A stretch of DNA of 64,000 bases from NCBI RefSeq assembly GCF_027213715.1, contig NZ_JAPWGM010000001.1, positions 1,178,001 through 1,242,000 on the forward strand, given 5' to 3'. The position numbers and the translations under genes were made by a program. The notes below the pieces were generated by a model. It was not told the origin of the DNA. It searched no databases and worked only from the letters and a program-made list of their open reading frames with translations. This stretch comes from Pedobacter punctiformis (lineage in GTDB: Bacteria > Bacteroidota > Bacteroidia > Sphingobacteriales > Sphingobacteriaceae). Positions 54,234 to 61,924 of this stretch are shown here, one piece after another. The number at the start of each line of letters is the position of its first letter. The stretch's first letter is position 1.

Positions 54234-55388
54234 TTATTTCGATTTGTTTCCTAACAATTCTTGAAGTTTATCCTGTAAGGCTTGTTCTCTTAAACCTTTG
54301 GCAACAATTTTTCCGGTCGGATCAATTAAGAAGTTAGCCGGAATGGATTGGATGCCGTACATTTTGGCGACTTCATTACCCCATCCGTTTAAGTCGGATA
54401 CATGTGTCCACGTTAACTTATCAGCTTCAATAGCCTTTAGCCAACCTTCTTTAGTTGTTCTTGTACTAGCTCCATCTAATGATACACCTAATACTGTAAA
54501 TCCTTTATCTTTAAATTTATTGTAAGCAACTACTACGTTAGGGTTTTCCTGACGGCATGGACCGCACCATGAAGCCCAAAAATCGACAAGTACATATTTA
54601 CCCTTAAAATCAGAAAGCTTTACGGGCTTACCATCCGGATCATTTTGAGTAAAATCCATTGCCATTACACCAACAGCGGTTTTTTTAGCGGCATCAAAAA
54701 TTTGCGCAATTTGTTTTCCCGATTTAGAATCTTTTAAAGCAGGTAATAATGCATTAAATGCTTTTTCAGATTCAGTGAGTTGATCAGGATCGCTTATCAA
54801 CTGACCAATTGCTGATAAACTGATGTATGATTTAGGATTGTTTTTTGCATAAGATAACAAGATCGGTGTTAAAGCAGCAGCGGCCTTATCGTAACGGTTT
54901 CCAATATCTTCTCTTACTTTGGGGTCTTTTTTCTGCTCTTCACTAAGTTTAGAAAACTCTGTGTTAATTGCAGCAAGCTGATCGTTTACCGGTTTAGTTA
55001 ATGCCTTTAATTTTTTGTCTTCATCATTGATTAATGAGCCTGTAATTGTTGCCTTTTTAATAGAATCCGGAGCGGTTAACTTAATCGTTGTTGGCTCAAT
55101 ATATAAAGCAATAAAATCCAGCACTTCGCCTTTAGCAGGGCGGTTAACGTAAGGGTTTTTATTCAGGAATAAACTTCCTCTTGAAGGATCATTTATAGTA
55201 CCTTTAAAAGCAAAGGCTCCATTAGTCACAGTTGCCGAATCCGTAATATTTTTACCATCGCCAGCGTAAACCAGATAAACTTTATCTCCGGTTTTCAGTC
55301 CTTTAATATTTCCATCGATGTTGAATGGCTTTTGAGCCATTGCTGCTAATGGTAATAAAGCCACCGCAGATAATAATAATTTTTTCAT
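54234..55388 (-). CDS. TlpA-family protein with N-terminal DUF4369-like domain (CGPC)
   Basis: 384 aa from ATG 55386-55388; eleven further codons upstream precede the signal peptide and are rejected. Signal ends at MAAMAQ (residue 19). An N-terminal beta-rich domain (about 20-125, GNIKGLKTGDKVYLVYAG) as in DUF4369 is followed by a helical linker with repeated Lys and Ala, then a thioredoxin fold with C275-G-P-C278 in DFWASWCGPCRQENP. Such proteins act as periplasmic or outer-membrane disulfide reductants in Bacteroidota. It is the third TlpA-type gene of the window. It is convergent with purD. Confidence 0.88.
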   Translation of the reverse strand: MKKLLLSAVALLPLAAMAQKPFNIDGNIKGLKTGDKVYLVYAGDGKNITDSATVTNGAFAFKGTINDPSRGSLFLNKNPYVNRPAKGEVLDFIALYIEPTTIKLTAPDSIKKATITGSLINDEDKKLKALTKPVNDQLAAINTEFSKLSEEQKKDPKVREDIGNRYDKAAAALTPILLSYAKNNPKSYISLSAIGQLISDPDQLTESEKAFNALLPALKDSKSGKQIAQIFDAAKKTAVGVMAMDFTQNDPDGKPVKLSDFKGKYVLVDFWASWCGPCRQENPNVVVAYNKFKDKGFTVLGVSLDGASTRTTKEGWLKAIEADKLTWTHVSDLNGWGNEVAKMYGIQSIPANFLIDPTGKIVAKGLREQALQDKLQELLGNKSK

Positions 55389-55464
55389 TTTTAATAAGTA
55401 GTTATGTGGTTCTCTGGTCAAATATAAGATTGTATGGTTTTAAAACGTAAATTAACTTGTAAAA

Positions 55465-56646
55465 TTATGATAACTTTTGATAGGTACGCCACCAAAGATC
55501 GGGCATATCGCCATTTACAGCAATTTGATAATCTTCGTAACGGCAGGGTACTAAATGATAGCGTTCGTTTTTAGACTGACCTGAAGGATAAGGAACCTGC
55601 ATCCACCAGCGATCTGATTTTTTACTTTTTACAAAAGTCATTTCACCCGAACCGTCTTTTAAACTCGTTCTGTAAATAATAAACTGAGATTTTGGTGTAA
55701 GCGGAAAATCCTTTTTACGGGCGTAAAATCCATCAACAAAATACCAAACCATTTGAGCCAGTAAAAAGGCGGTTTGGCCATTGTTATCATAAGCCGGATT
55801 AAACTCGTAAAAACCAATGGAGGTTAATTTATCGTTCATGCCTGCATAACGGGCAATTCTGCAAGCCTCTTCGCCGTCAAAACCATTCGGAGTGGCGTTG
55901 GCATTTGCTGCGGCATCGGCCGAACGGATAGCACCCATATCAAAACTAATCATATTCGCATTTCTGATAATGGGTTCCGTTAAGGTAATATCCTGTGCAA
56001 ACTCACCGAGGCGATGTACATCAAAATAAAGTTTATCCATTACACTCAGGCTTTCCTGATTAACAAAATAGGTTTGATAACCAATATTGCTAAAATTGAA
56101 AAGATAATTGGGTTGATGCAGAAAAATTTTATTCAAATAACAATCAGACCGTGTCGCAATTCCTTCATGGTTGTCATCATCAATATCAAATTGATTGTCG
56201 ATAATAACCAAATCTACCTTTTGTTCCAGGTTTTCGTAACCCAGGTATTGCGCATAAGTTAAATCCTGTCCACCACCGATAATAATTGGAATAATATTAT
56301 TTTTAATCAATTCAGAAACGACCATTTTTACCGCAACATAGGTATCAGCAAGTGTGGCGCCATGTTTAATGTTTCCTAAGTCAACAATTTTGCTACTAAA
56401 TGCACCTTCATTAAGTTTATAAAATTTCTCTCTGAAATAATCGGGGGCTAAAGCACAGCCTTCATTATTAACCGCACTTCTTCCATCCAGCACACCAATA
56501 ATGGCCATGTCGTAAGTATTTTCCTCTAAATCTGGAAATTTGCCGGTATAAATTTCAGTTTTTAAGCCCAGCTGACTGGTTAAAAAACCTTGTTTAGGGG
56601 TAAATTGATCTGGATTAAGGGGCGAAAAGAAATCGGTTAATGACAT
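55465..56646 (-). CDS. Arginase/formimidoylglutamase-fold protein with incomplete metal site
   Basis: 393 aa. Overall similarity to ureohydrolases (HutG, arginase, agmatinase) is clear. But metal ligands are altered: GGGH is G124-G-G-Q127, DAHxD is D150-N-Q152-F-D154 and SxDxD is S234-F-D236-M-G238. Three of six Mn ligands are therefore lost. The motif NGFDGEEACRIARYAG and FYEFNPAYDNNGQTA match the family's later helices. Automatic annotation would call this formimidoylglutamase, but I doubt catalysis. It could be a binding or scaffold protein, or use a different metal geometry. No hut gene is adjacent. Confidence 0.8.
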   Translation of the reverse strand: MSLTDFFSPLNPDQFTPKQGFLTSQLGLKTEIYTGKFPDLEENTYDMAIIGVLDGRSAVNNEGCALAPDYFREKFYKLNEGAFSSKIVDLGNIKHGATLADTYVAVKMVVSELIKNNIIPIIIGGGQDLTYAQYLGYENLEQKVDLVIIDNQFDIDDDNHEGIATRSDCYLNKIFLHQPNYLFNFSNIGYQTYFVNQESLSVMDKLYFDVHRLGEFAQDITLTEPIIRNANMISFDMGAIRSADAAANANATPNGFDGEEACRIARYAGMNDKLTSIGFYEFNPAYDNNGQTAFLLAQMVWYFVDGFYARKKDFPLTPKSQFIIYRTSLKDGSGEMTFVKSKKSDRWWMQVPYPSGQSKNERYHLVPCRYEDYQIAVNGDMPDLWWRTYQKLS

Positions 56647-56828
56647 ATATTTAAAACTATCGCCTCAAATATCTATTTTTGAATGCACATATTATATAAA
56701 AATAAAATTTCTGCTGATTTCTTTTTTGGCAGGCTTTTATAAATCACTCATTTACAGCTTTCAAATTCAATAAAAAGGCTTAGCCTTAAAATGATGAATA
56801 AGATAGGTTTACAGCCCGATAAATAAAC

Positions 56829-57797
56829 ATGATACTGGTAACCGGCGGAACGGGATTTTTAGGATCTGAATTAATAAAACAGCTAACAGATAAAGGTTTT
56901 GCAGTACGGGCCCTGCGCAGGGAGAAATCCGTTATTCCAGCCCTCATTAAAGATAATCCTTTAATAGAATGGTTTACGGCCGATATAAATGAACCGTCGG
57001 CACTGGAAGATGCATTTGTGAGCATTACAAAAGTTTACCATTGTGCAGCCTTTGTTTCTTTTAACCCAAAAGATAAAAAGAAACTTTTCCATGTTAATAT
57101 AGAAGGAACCTCAAATATTGTAAACCTTTGCACTGAACATCATTGCAGGTTATTACATGTAAGTTCTGTTGCGGCTTTAGGCGAACCCAAACGGGGAAAG
57201 CAGATTACGGAAAAAGATTTTTGGGAATACGATGCCAAAGCACATGCCTATGGCCTGTCTAAATATGAAGCCGAAATGGAAGTTTGGCGTGGAATTACTG
57301 AAGGACTTCAGGCGATTATCGTAAATCCATCCGTAATTATTGGTAAAAATGCAGGTTTTGAGGGCAGCGGAGCAATCTTCAAACTGGTAAAAGGCGGTTT
57401 TCCTTTTTTTACTAACGGAGCCACGGGCCTGGTTGATGTGGAAGATGTAGCCCATGCGATGATTTTACTCATGGAAACTGATGTTGTTGCGGAACGGTAC
57501 ATCATTTCTTCAGAAAATTACCATTATAAAGATTTATTCGATACAATAGCTCAGGGTTTTAATGTAAAAGCACCAACAAAAGAAGCAAAACCCTGGATGC
57601 TTGGCATTGCCTGGAGATCGCTGGCCCTTGTATCGGCCATTACAGGAAAAGAACCATCTATAACCAAAGATGCTGCAAAAAGCAGTTTGGTTTTAAGTTA
57701 TTACGACAATAGTAAAATCATTAAAGAAACAGGGATTAAATTTAAAGTCCTTGCAGATAGTATAAAGGAAATTACACAACATTTAAAAGATGCCTAA
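56829..57797 (+). CDS. NAD-dependent epimerase/dehydratase (extended SDR)
   Basis: 322 aa. Rossmann motif VTGGTGFLGSELIKQL, Tyr-Lys pair in AYGLSKYEAEME and the motif HVSSVAALGEPKRG, as in the dihydroflavonol 4-reductase-like epimerase subfamily. It probably acts on a sugar nucleotide or a small carbonyl compound; the substrate is unknown. Its stop overlaps the start of the SerB-like fusion gene by 8 nt, so the two are translationally coupled. There is no known link between such epimerases and serine synthesis. Confidence 0.88.
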   Translation: MILVTGGTGFLGSELIKQLTDKGFAVRALRREKSVIPALIKDNPLIEWFTADINEPSALEDAFVSITKVYHCAAFVSFNPKDKKKLFHVNIEGTSNIVNLCTEHHCRLLHVSSVAALGEPKRGKQITEKDFWEYDAKAHAYGLSKYEAEMEVWRGITEGLQAIIVNPSVIIGKNAGFEGSGAIFKLVKGGFPFFTNGATGLVDVEDVAHAMILLMETDVVAERYIISSENYHYKDLFDTIAQGFNVKAPTKEAKPWMLGIAWRSLALVSAITGKEPSITKDAAKSSLVLSYYDNSKIIKETGIKFKVLADSIKEITQHLKDA

Positions 57798-59091
57798 GCA
57801 GAAAGCATATTACATTATCGATTTTGACAGCACATTTACTCAAGTGGAAGCGCTGGATGAACTGGCCAGAATTTCTCTAAAAAAACATCCGGAAAAAGAA
57901 CTTATTTTTCAAAAGATTGAAGATTATACCAATCTGGCAATGGAGGGTAAACTTTCTTTTTCTGAAAGTTTGGCACAGCGGGTTAAGCTGCTTGAAGCAA
58001 ACGAAGATCATTTAAAACAATTAATTAAACACCTGAAGAAAAAAGTTTCAACCTCGTTTTCACGTAATGCAGAGTTTTTTAAAAAACATGCAGACGAAGT
58101 ACTGATTGTTTCAGGGGGATTTAAAGAGTTTATTACGCCTGTGGTGAGTCAATACCACATTAAAAAAGAAAATATTTATGCCAATACTTTTGTAACCACA
58201 GGAGACGGGAAAATTATAGATTACGATCACGCTAACCCTTTAAGCGAAGAAGGTGGAAAGGTGAAATTATTGCAACACTTAAAACTGGAAGGCAAATTGT
58301 TTGGTATTGGTGATGGATACTCTGACTTTCAGCTTCGCGAAAGTGGCATGATTAATAAGTTTTTTGCTTTTACAGAAAATATTGCCAGACAAACCATTAT
58401 CGAAAAGGCAGATCACATTACGCCCAGTTTTGATGAATTTTTATATGTAAACAATTTGCCCAGAGCAATATCTTATCCTAAAAACAGGATTCTTTGCTTA
58501 GTCATTGGTGATGTTGACGCTAAAAGTATTGCCCTATTGAAAAATGATGGACTATCAATCAGACATAAAACTTCTTTCGAAGAAAAATATGTTAAAGATG
58601 TTGGTGTAATTTTGCTTGGAGATGGAGAAAAGCTAAGTAACAGTCAGTTAAAAAACGCAGTTAAGCTTAAAACGGTTGGTTACCTGGGGAGTGCAAGAAA
58701 TAAATTCGATTTCGATTTATGTACCAAACAGGGGATTGTTGTGTTTGATGACCCTAAAAATAATCCACGCAATCTGGATTTTATTCCAAAAAGGATGATC
58801 GATTTTATGAATACCGGAGCCACGTATTTGAGCAGTAATTTCCCGAATTTGCAATTGCCCAAAATTGATAAATCACACCGTTTAATTCATATTCATAAAA
58901 ATGTGCCGGGTATTATGGCGCAGATTAATACTGTTTTCGCTAAACATAATATCAATATTGTTGGTCAGTTTTTAATGACGAACCCCGAAATTGGTTATGC
59001 CATTACGGACATTAATACCGAGTATGATAAGCAATTATTTAAGTCACTTAAAAAAATTGAACACACTATAAAGTTTAGGGTGCTTTATTAG
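57790..59091 (+). CDS. Phosphoserine phosphatase fused to a partial phosphoglycerate dehydrogenase and an ACT domain
   Basis: 433 aa in three parts. Residues 1-215 are a HAD phosphatase with D11-F-D13-S-T, Ser108 in IVSGGF, K157 and GDGYSD at 174-179: a SerB-like enzyme releasing serine. Residues about 232-345 resemble the substrate-binding half of SerA (LKTVGYLGSARNKFDFDL and GIVVFDDPKNNPRNL align with the SerA N-terminal half, and NTGATYLSSNFPNLQLP with its pre-ACT segment). The SerA NAD-binding domain and its catalytic Arg, Glu and His are absent. Residues 363-433 are an ACT domain with RLIHIHKNVPGI. It cannot be a dehydrogenase; it may be a serine-feedback-controlled SerB. Confidence 0.8.
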   Translation: MPKQKAYYIIDFDSTFTQVEALDELARISLKKHPEKELIFQKIEDYTNLAMEGKLSFSESLAQRVKLLEANEDHLKQLIKHLKKKVSTSFSRNAEFFKKHADEVLIVSGGFKEFITPVVSQYHIKKENIYANTFVTTGDGKIIDYDHANPLSEEGGKVKLLQHLKLEGKLFGIGDGYSDFQLRESGMINKFFAFTENIARQTIIEKADHITPSFDEFLYVNNLPRAISYPKNRILCLVIGDVDAKSIALLKNDGLSIRHKTSFEEKYVKDVGVILLGDGEKLSNSQLKNAVKLKTVGYLGSARNKFDFDLCTKQGIVVFDDPKNNPRNLDFIPKRMIDFMNTGATYLSSNFPNLQLPKIDKSHRLIHIHKNVPGIMAQINTVFAKHNINIVGQFLMTNPEIGYAITDINTEYDKQLFKSLKKIEHTIKFRVLY

Positions 59092-59133
59092 TATTGGTTT
59101 TACCAGAAATTTCTACTTTACCTGTATAAATGA

Positions 59134-59218
59134 TTTGTCATGCCGACGATAGGAAGCATCTCGGGCAATGAATTTCGGACAGGGAATTAAGAAATCCTTC
59201 GTGCCTCAGGATGACAAA
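59134..59218. repeat. Dispersed-type intergenic repeat, 85 nt
   Basis: Ends are perfect 8-bp inverted repeats TTTGTCAT (59134-59141) and ATGACAAA (59211-59218). The interior holds GATAGGAAGCATC and GAAATCCTTCGTGCCTCAGG, a pattern often seen in Sphingobacteriaceae spacers by recollection. The paired-hairpin element at 37471-37531 has a similar overall plan. Confidence 0.5.
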
Positions 59219-59293
59219 GTGAGTTAATTTTTTAGAACCATAAATAATATTTAATCCACAGGCTTGAATTAACTAAACCCGGGCGACAGCGTT

Positions 59294-59314
59294 ATCCCGA
59301 TTCTTCATCGGGAT
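59294..59314. repeat. Perfect hairpin ATCCCGAT/ATCGGGAT
   Basis: 8-bp stem with TCTTC loop, 75 nt before the stop of the minus-strand CLC gene. It lacks a T-run on either strand. Confidence 0.5.
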
Positions 59315-59389
59315 TAAGCAAAGAACGGGACTGAAGAAACCGAAATGTTCAGTAACCTGCTTTCCAAAAATGAAAGGTTTTTAGCCTTG

Positions 59390-60679
59390 TTATTTCAAAA
59401 ACTGATGTCTTTTTAATAACAAATGTTTCGGGCTTCCTATAGCCTGAGCATGGTAAATTCCGGTATGCCCTGAAAACAGGTAAGCCGTTACACAGGCAAT
59501 GGCAATGTAAATGCCCGGTGTAACTCCAAATAATTCTATTCCCATTAATGTACAAGCCAAAGGAGTATTTGCTGCCCCGGCAAAAACCGCTACAAAACCC
59601 ATTCCGGCCAGTAAACCATAAGGCATTGGAATAAAAAAACTTAAAAAACTGCCTAATGTAGCGCCAATAAAAAATAAAGGCGTTACCTCGCCTCCTTTAA
59701 AACCTGCGCTAAGTGTTAAAGCGGTTAAAAAAAGTTTAATGGCAAAAGTATAATAAGGCTCCTGTGTGGTAAATGATTCAGAAATTACCGGGATGCCCAA
59801 ACCAATATACCTGGTAGAGCCTGATAAATAAATAATTGTAACCAAAATAACACCGCCAACTACTGGTCGTAAAGGCGGGTATTTTATCTTTTTAAAAACA
59901 TTGGATAAAGTATGATTTAAAGCCGAAAAGCTTCGGGCCACTAAACCGAAGATAACTCCGCAACCTAAAGACCACAATAAATTTATTCCATCCATTTCCG
60001 GAACAATTCCGATAAAATAATGTGTATGCCCTACACCCCAGGCTTTACAAACATAATCTGCAATTATTGCGGTAATAAAAGAAGGTAATATGGCATTGTA
60101 CATCAGGCTGCCAATAATAAACACTTCAAGACCAAAAATGGCACCGGCAAGTGGTGTTCCAAATACAGAAGCAAAACCAGCACTAATACCACAGATTAAG
60201 ATTACTTTCCGGTCTCTGGGTTTTAGTTTAAGTATTTTGGTAAACTGATCGGCAAAAGCACCTCCAATTTGAACTGCTGTACCCTCTCTGCCTGCAGAGC
60301 CTCCAAATAAATGCGTAACAATGGTGCCTGCAAAAATAAGCGGCGCCATAACCAGTGGAATTACTTTTTTAGGACTTTGTAATTCTTCTATTAAAAGATT
60401 ATTACCCTTTACTACTTCTTTACCCCAATAATGATAAGCCAGACCAATTAAAAGACCAGCCAGCGGTAAAAATGCAATAATCCATACATGTTTTTCACGC
60501 CAGTTGGTGGCCAGATTAAGAGTTTCTAAAAATAAGGCGGATGCAGAGCCCACAATAGAGCCAAGTAAAGCAGCAAGTAAAAGCCATTTAAGCGTATTTA
60601 AAAATAATACACCAAATTCTAATTTAACAAAGCGGTTAATGGATAGGGAAAATCCCTCTGATAAGTTTTTAACAGGCAT
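59390..60679 (-). CDS. CLC-F type fluoride/proton antiporter
   Basis: 429 aa CLC-family membrane protein with about a dozen helices. The canonical chloride-binding GSGIP is replaced by GNNLL at 92-96, and GREGP reads GREGT at 130-134 inside GGSAGREGTAVQIGG. Both changes are typical of the fluoride-selective CLC-F branch. Gene control supports this: a fluoride riboswitch and a good promoter lie just upstream. Its job would be to expel toxic fluoride in exchange for protons. The small crcB-type exporter is not in the window. Converges with the SerB fusion gene. Confidence 0.92.
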   Translation of the reverse strand: MPVKNLSEGFSLSINRFVKLEFGVLFLNTLKWLLLAALLGSIVGSASALFLETLNLATNWREKHVWIIAFLPLAGLLIGLAYHYWGKEVVKGNNLLIEELQSPKKVIPLVMAPLIFAGTIVTHLFGGSAGREGTAVQIGGAFADQFTKILKLKPRDRKVILICGISAGFASVFGTPLAGAIFGLEVFIIGSLMYNAILPSFITAIIADYVCKAWGVGHTHYFIGIVPEMDGINLLWSLGCGVIFGLVARSFSALNHTLSNVFKKIKYPPLRPVVGGVILVTIIYLSGSTRYIGLGIPVISESFTTQEPYYTFAIKLFLTALTLSAGFKGGEVTPLFFIGATLGSFLSFFIPMPYGLLAGMGFVAVFAGAANTPLACTLMGIELFGVTPGIYIAIACVTAYLFSGHTGIYHAQAIGSPKHLLLKRHQFLK

Positions 60680-60702
60680 TTTAATTCAATTTTTAATAAA
60701 AT

Positions 60703-60751
60703 CGTAGGAGTCATCAGCCTGTTTGGGCGGTTTTGGCGGTACCCCATCGCC
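60703..60751 (-). promoter_or_regulatory. Fluoride riboswitch (crcB motif)
   Basis: Read on the minus strand: P1 is GGCG/CGCC (60751-60748 with 60738-60735), the loop has GATGGGGTAC, then AAAA. A short P3 pairs GCC/GGC around CAAACA. The conserved tail GGCTGATGACTCCTAC runs 60719-60704. Loop GGGGT can pair with ACTCC of the tail (one G-U) as the pseudoknot. The coding start is 24 nt downstream of the tail, which suggests control of translation or a short terminator that I cannot see. It matches the known crcB consensus very well. Confidence 0.93.
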
Positions 60752-60758
60752 TTGGCTT

Positions 60759-60789
60759 CAAATTTAGAAAAATTAATAATTGTTCCAAA
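60759..60789 (-). promoter_or_regulatory. Promoter of the fluoride-response unit
   Basis: Minus strand: TTTG (60789-60786), 19 nt, then TAAATTTG (60766-60759, perfect TAnnTTTG). This is the best-formed promoter of the window. The expected start site is about 60754-60752, right at the 5' end of riboswitch helix P1. Confidence 0.7.
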
Positions 60790-60823
60790 ATATGTTATCA
60801 TATTTGCGTAACTAAATTATGTA

Positions 60824-61789
60824 ATGGATTTTACCCCCGAAATAAAAGAAAAACTTAACCAATTGCAGGAAAAGTATACCGCTATGGGACAAGATATGGC
60901 TTCTTATCTTGATGGTTTGCTTTATGCTGATTTTTTAACCTATTGGGATTACATCCATCTGGATACCCTTTTGAGTTTGCAAAGCCCTAAAACGCCATTT
61001 CCGGATGAGGAAATTTTTATCATGTATCATCAAATTACGGAGCTTTATTTTAAGCTTAGTTTGCATGAATGCAGGCAAATTGCAGAACATGAAAACCTGA
61101 ATGTTGATTTTATTACTGCAAGGGTAAAAAGAATTAATGCCTATTTTAATGCATTAACAACCTCTTTTGAGGTGATGGTGGATGGAATGGAAAAAGAACA
61201 GTTTTTAAAATTCAGAATGTCTCTTTTACCTGCAAGTGGTTTCCAATCCGGGCAATATCGAATGATTGAAATTTGTGCAACAGATTTCATCCGTTTGGTA
61301 GATAAAAGTAAACGGGAAGAACTAAGTACAGCGCCAATTGAACAGCAGTTTGAACATATTTATTGGAAGTTTGGAGCAACAGAGTTAGCTTCGGGCAAGC
61401 AAACACTTACTTTAAAACAATTTATAAAGAAATACGCAGATCAATTTTTACAACTCGCAAAGGATCGGGTTCAAACTAATTTTGCCGCACTTTATCATCA
61501 GCTTCAAGCCAATGGAAGTGATGTTTCGGCCTTGGCAGAAGAACTGCGCAAACTGGATTTGTATGTAAATGTAGAATGGCCGCTTGCTCACTACAAATCG
61601 GCGGTACGTTATTTAGAGAAAGACCCTGTGGATGTAGCAGCTACCGGCGGAACAAACTGGCAAAAATATTTGCCTCCGCGTTTTCAAAAAAGAATTTTTT
61701 ACCCTTTTTTATGGACTGATGAACAAATGGACGAATGGGGTAAAGGATGGGTGCTTAGTGTACTTAAAACACTAAAAAACAGAGATTAA
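60824..61789 (+). CDS. Tryptophan 2,3-dioxygenase
   Basis: 321 aa, heme-dependent. It opens the indole ring of L-tryptophan to N-formylkynurenine, the first step of the kynurenine route. Family signatures are YADFLTYWDYIHLDTLLSLQ near residue 30, DEEIFIMYHQITELYFKLSLHE near 62, and the substrate-contact motif LPASGFQSGQYRMIE near 137. The distal VEWPLAHYKSAVRYL near 252 carries the likely heme-axial His. It is transcribed divergently from the CLC-F gene. The other kynurenine genes are not in the window. Length is within the family range. Confidence 0.93.
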   Translation: MDFTPEIKEKLNQLQEKYTAMGQDMASYLDGLLYADFLTYWDYIHLDTLLSLQSPKTPFPDEEIFIMYHQITELYFKLSLHECRQIAEHENLNVDFITARVKRINAYFNALTTSFEVMVDGMEKEQFLKFRMSLLPASGFQSGQYRMIEICATDFIRLVDKSKREELSTAPIEQQFEHIYWKFGATELASGKQTLTLKQFIKKYADQFLQLAKDRVQTNFAALYHQLQANGSDVSALAEELRKLDLYVNVEWPLAHYKSAVRYLEKDPVDVAATGGTNWQKYLPPRFQKRIFYPFLWTDEQMDEWGKGWVLSVLKTLKNRD

Positions 61790-61812
61790 ATTGACAATTT
61801 TAATTGAAAAAA

Positions 61813-61852
61813 CGGTCATTTTTTGCTAATTTGTGCCCATAATGAATGACCG
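61813..61852. promoter_or_regulatory. Inverted repeat upstream of the branched-chain aminotransferase
   Basis: Perfect arms CGGTCATT (61813-61820) and AATGACCG (61845-61852), 24 nt apart, with TAATTTG (one base short of TAnnTTTG) between them. A regulator could use the pair to cover the promoter. It lies 73 nt before the ATG. Confidence 0.35.
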
Positions 61853-61924
61853 GATTGGGTTTGACCAAAATATTACGCACAATGTTTAATATTTTGAAAT
61901 ACCTGATCCAAAATAATAAATACA

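Larger units (their letters stand above)
59092..59389. other. Non-coding spacer with repeats between the fusion gene and clcF
   Basis: 298 nt without a credible gene. It holds an 85-nt element bounded by TTTGTCAT/ATGACAAA (59134-59218) and a separate perfect hairpin ATCCCGAT/ATCGGGAT (59294-59314). No T-rich terminator is clear for either of the two converging genes. Confidence 0.6.
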
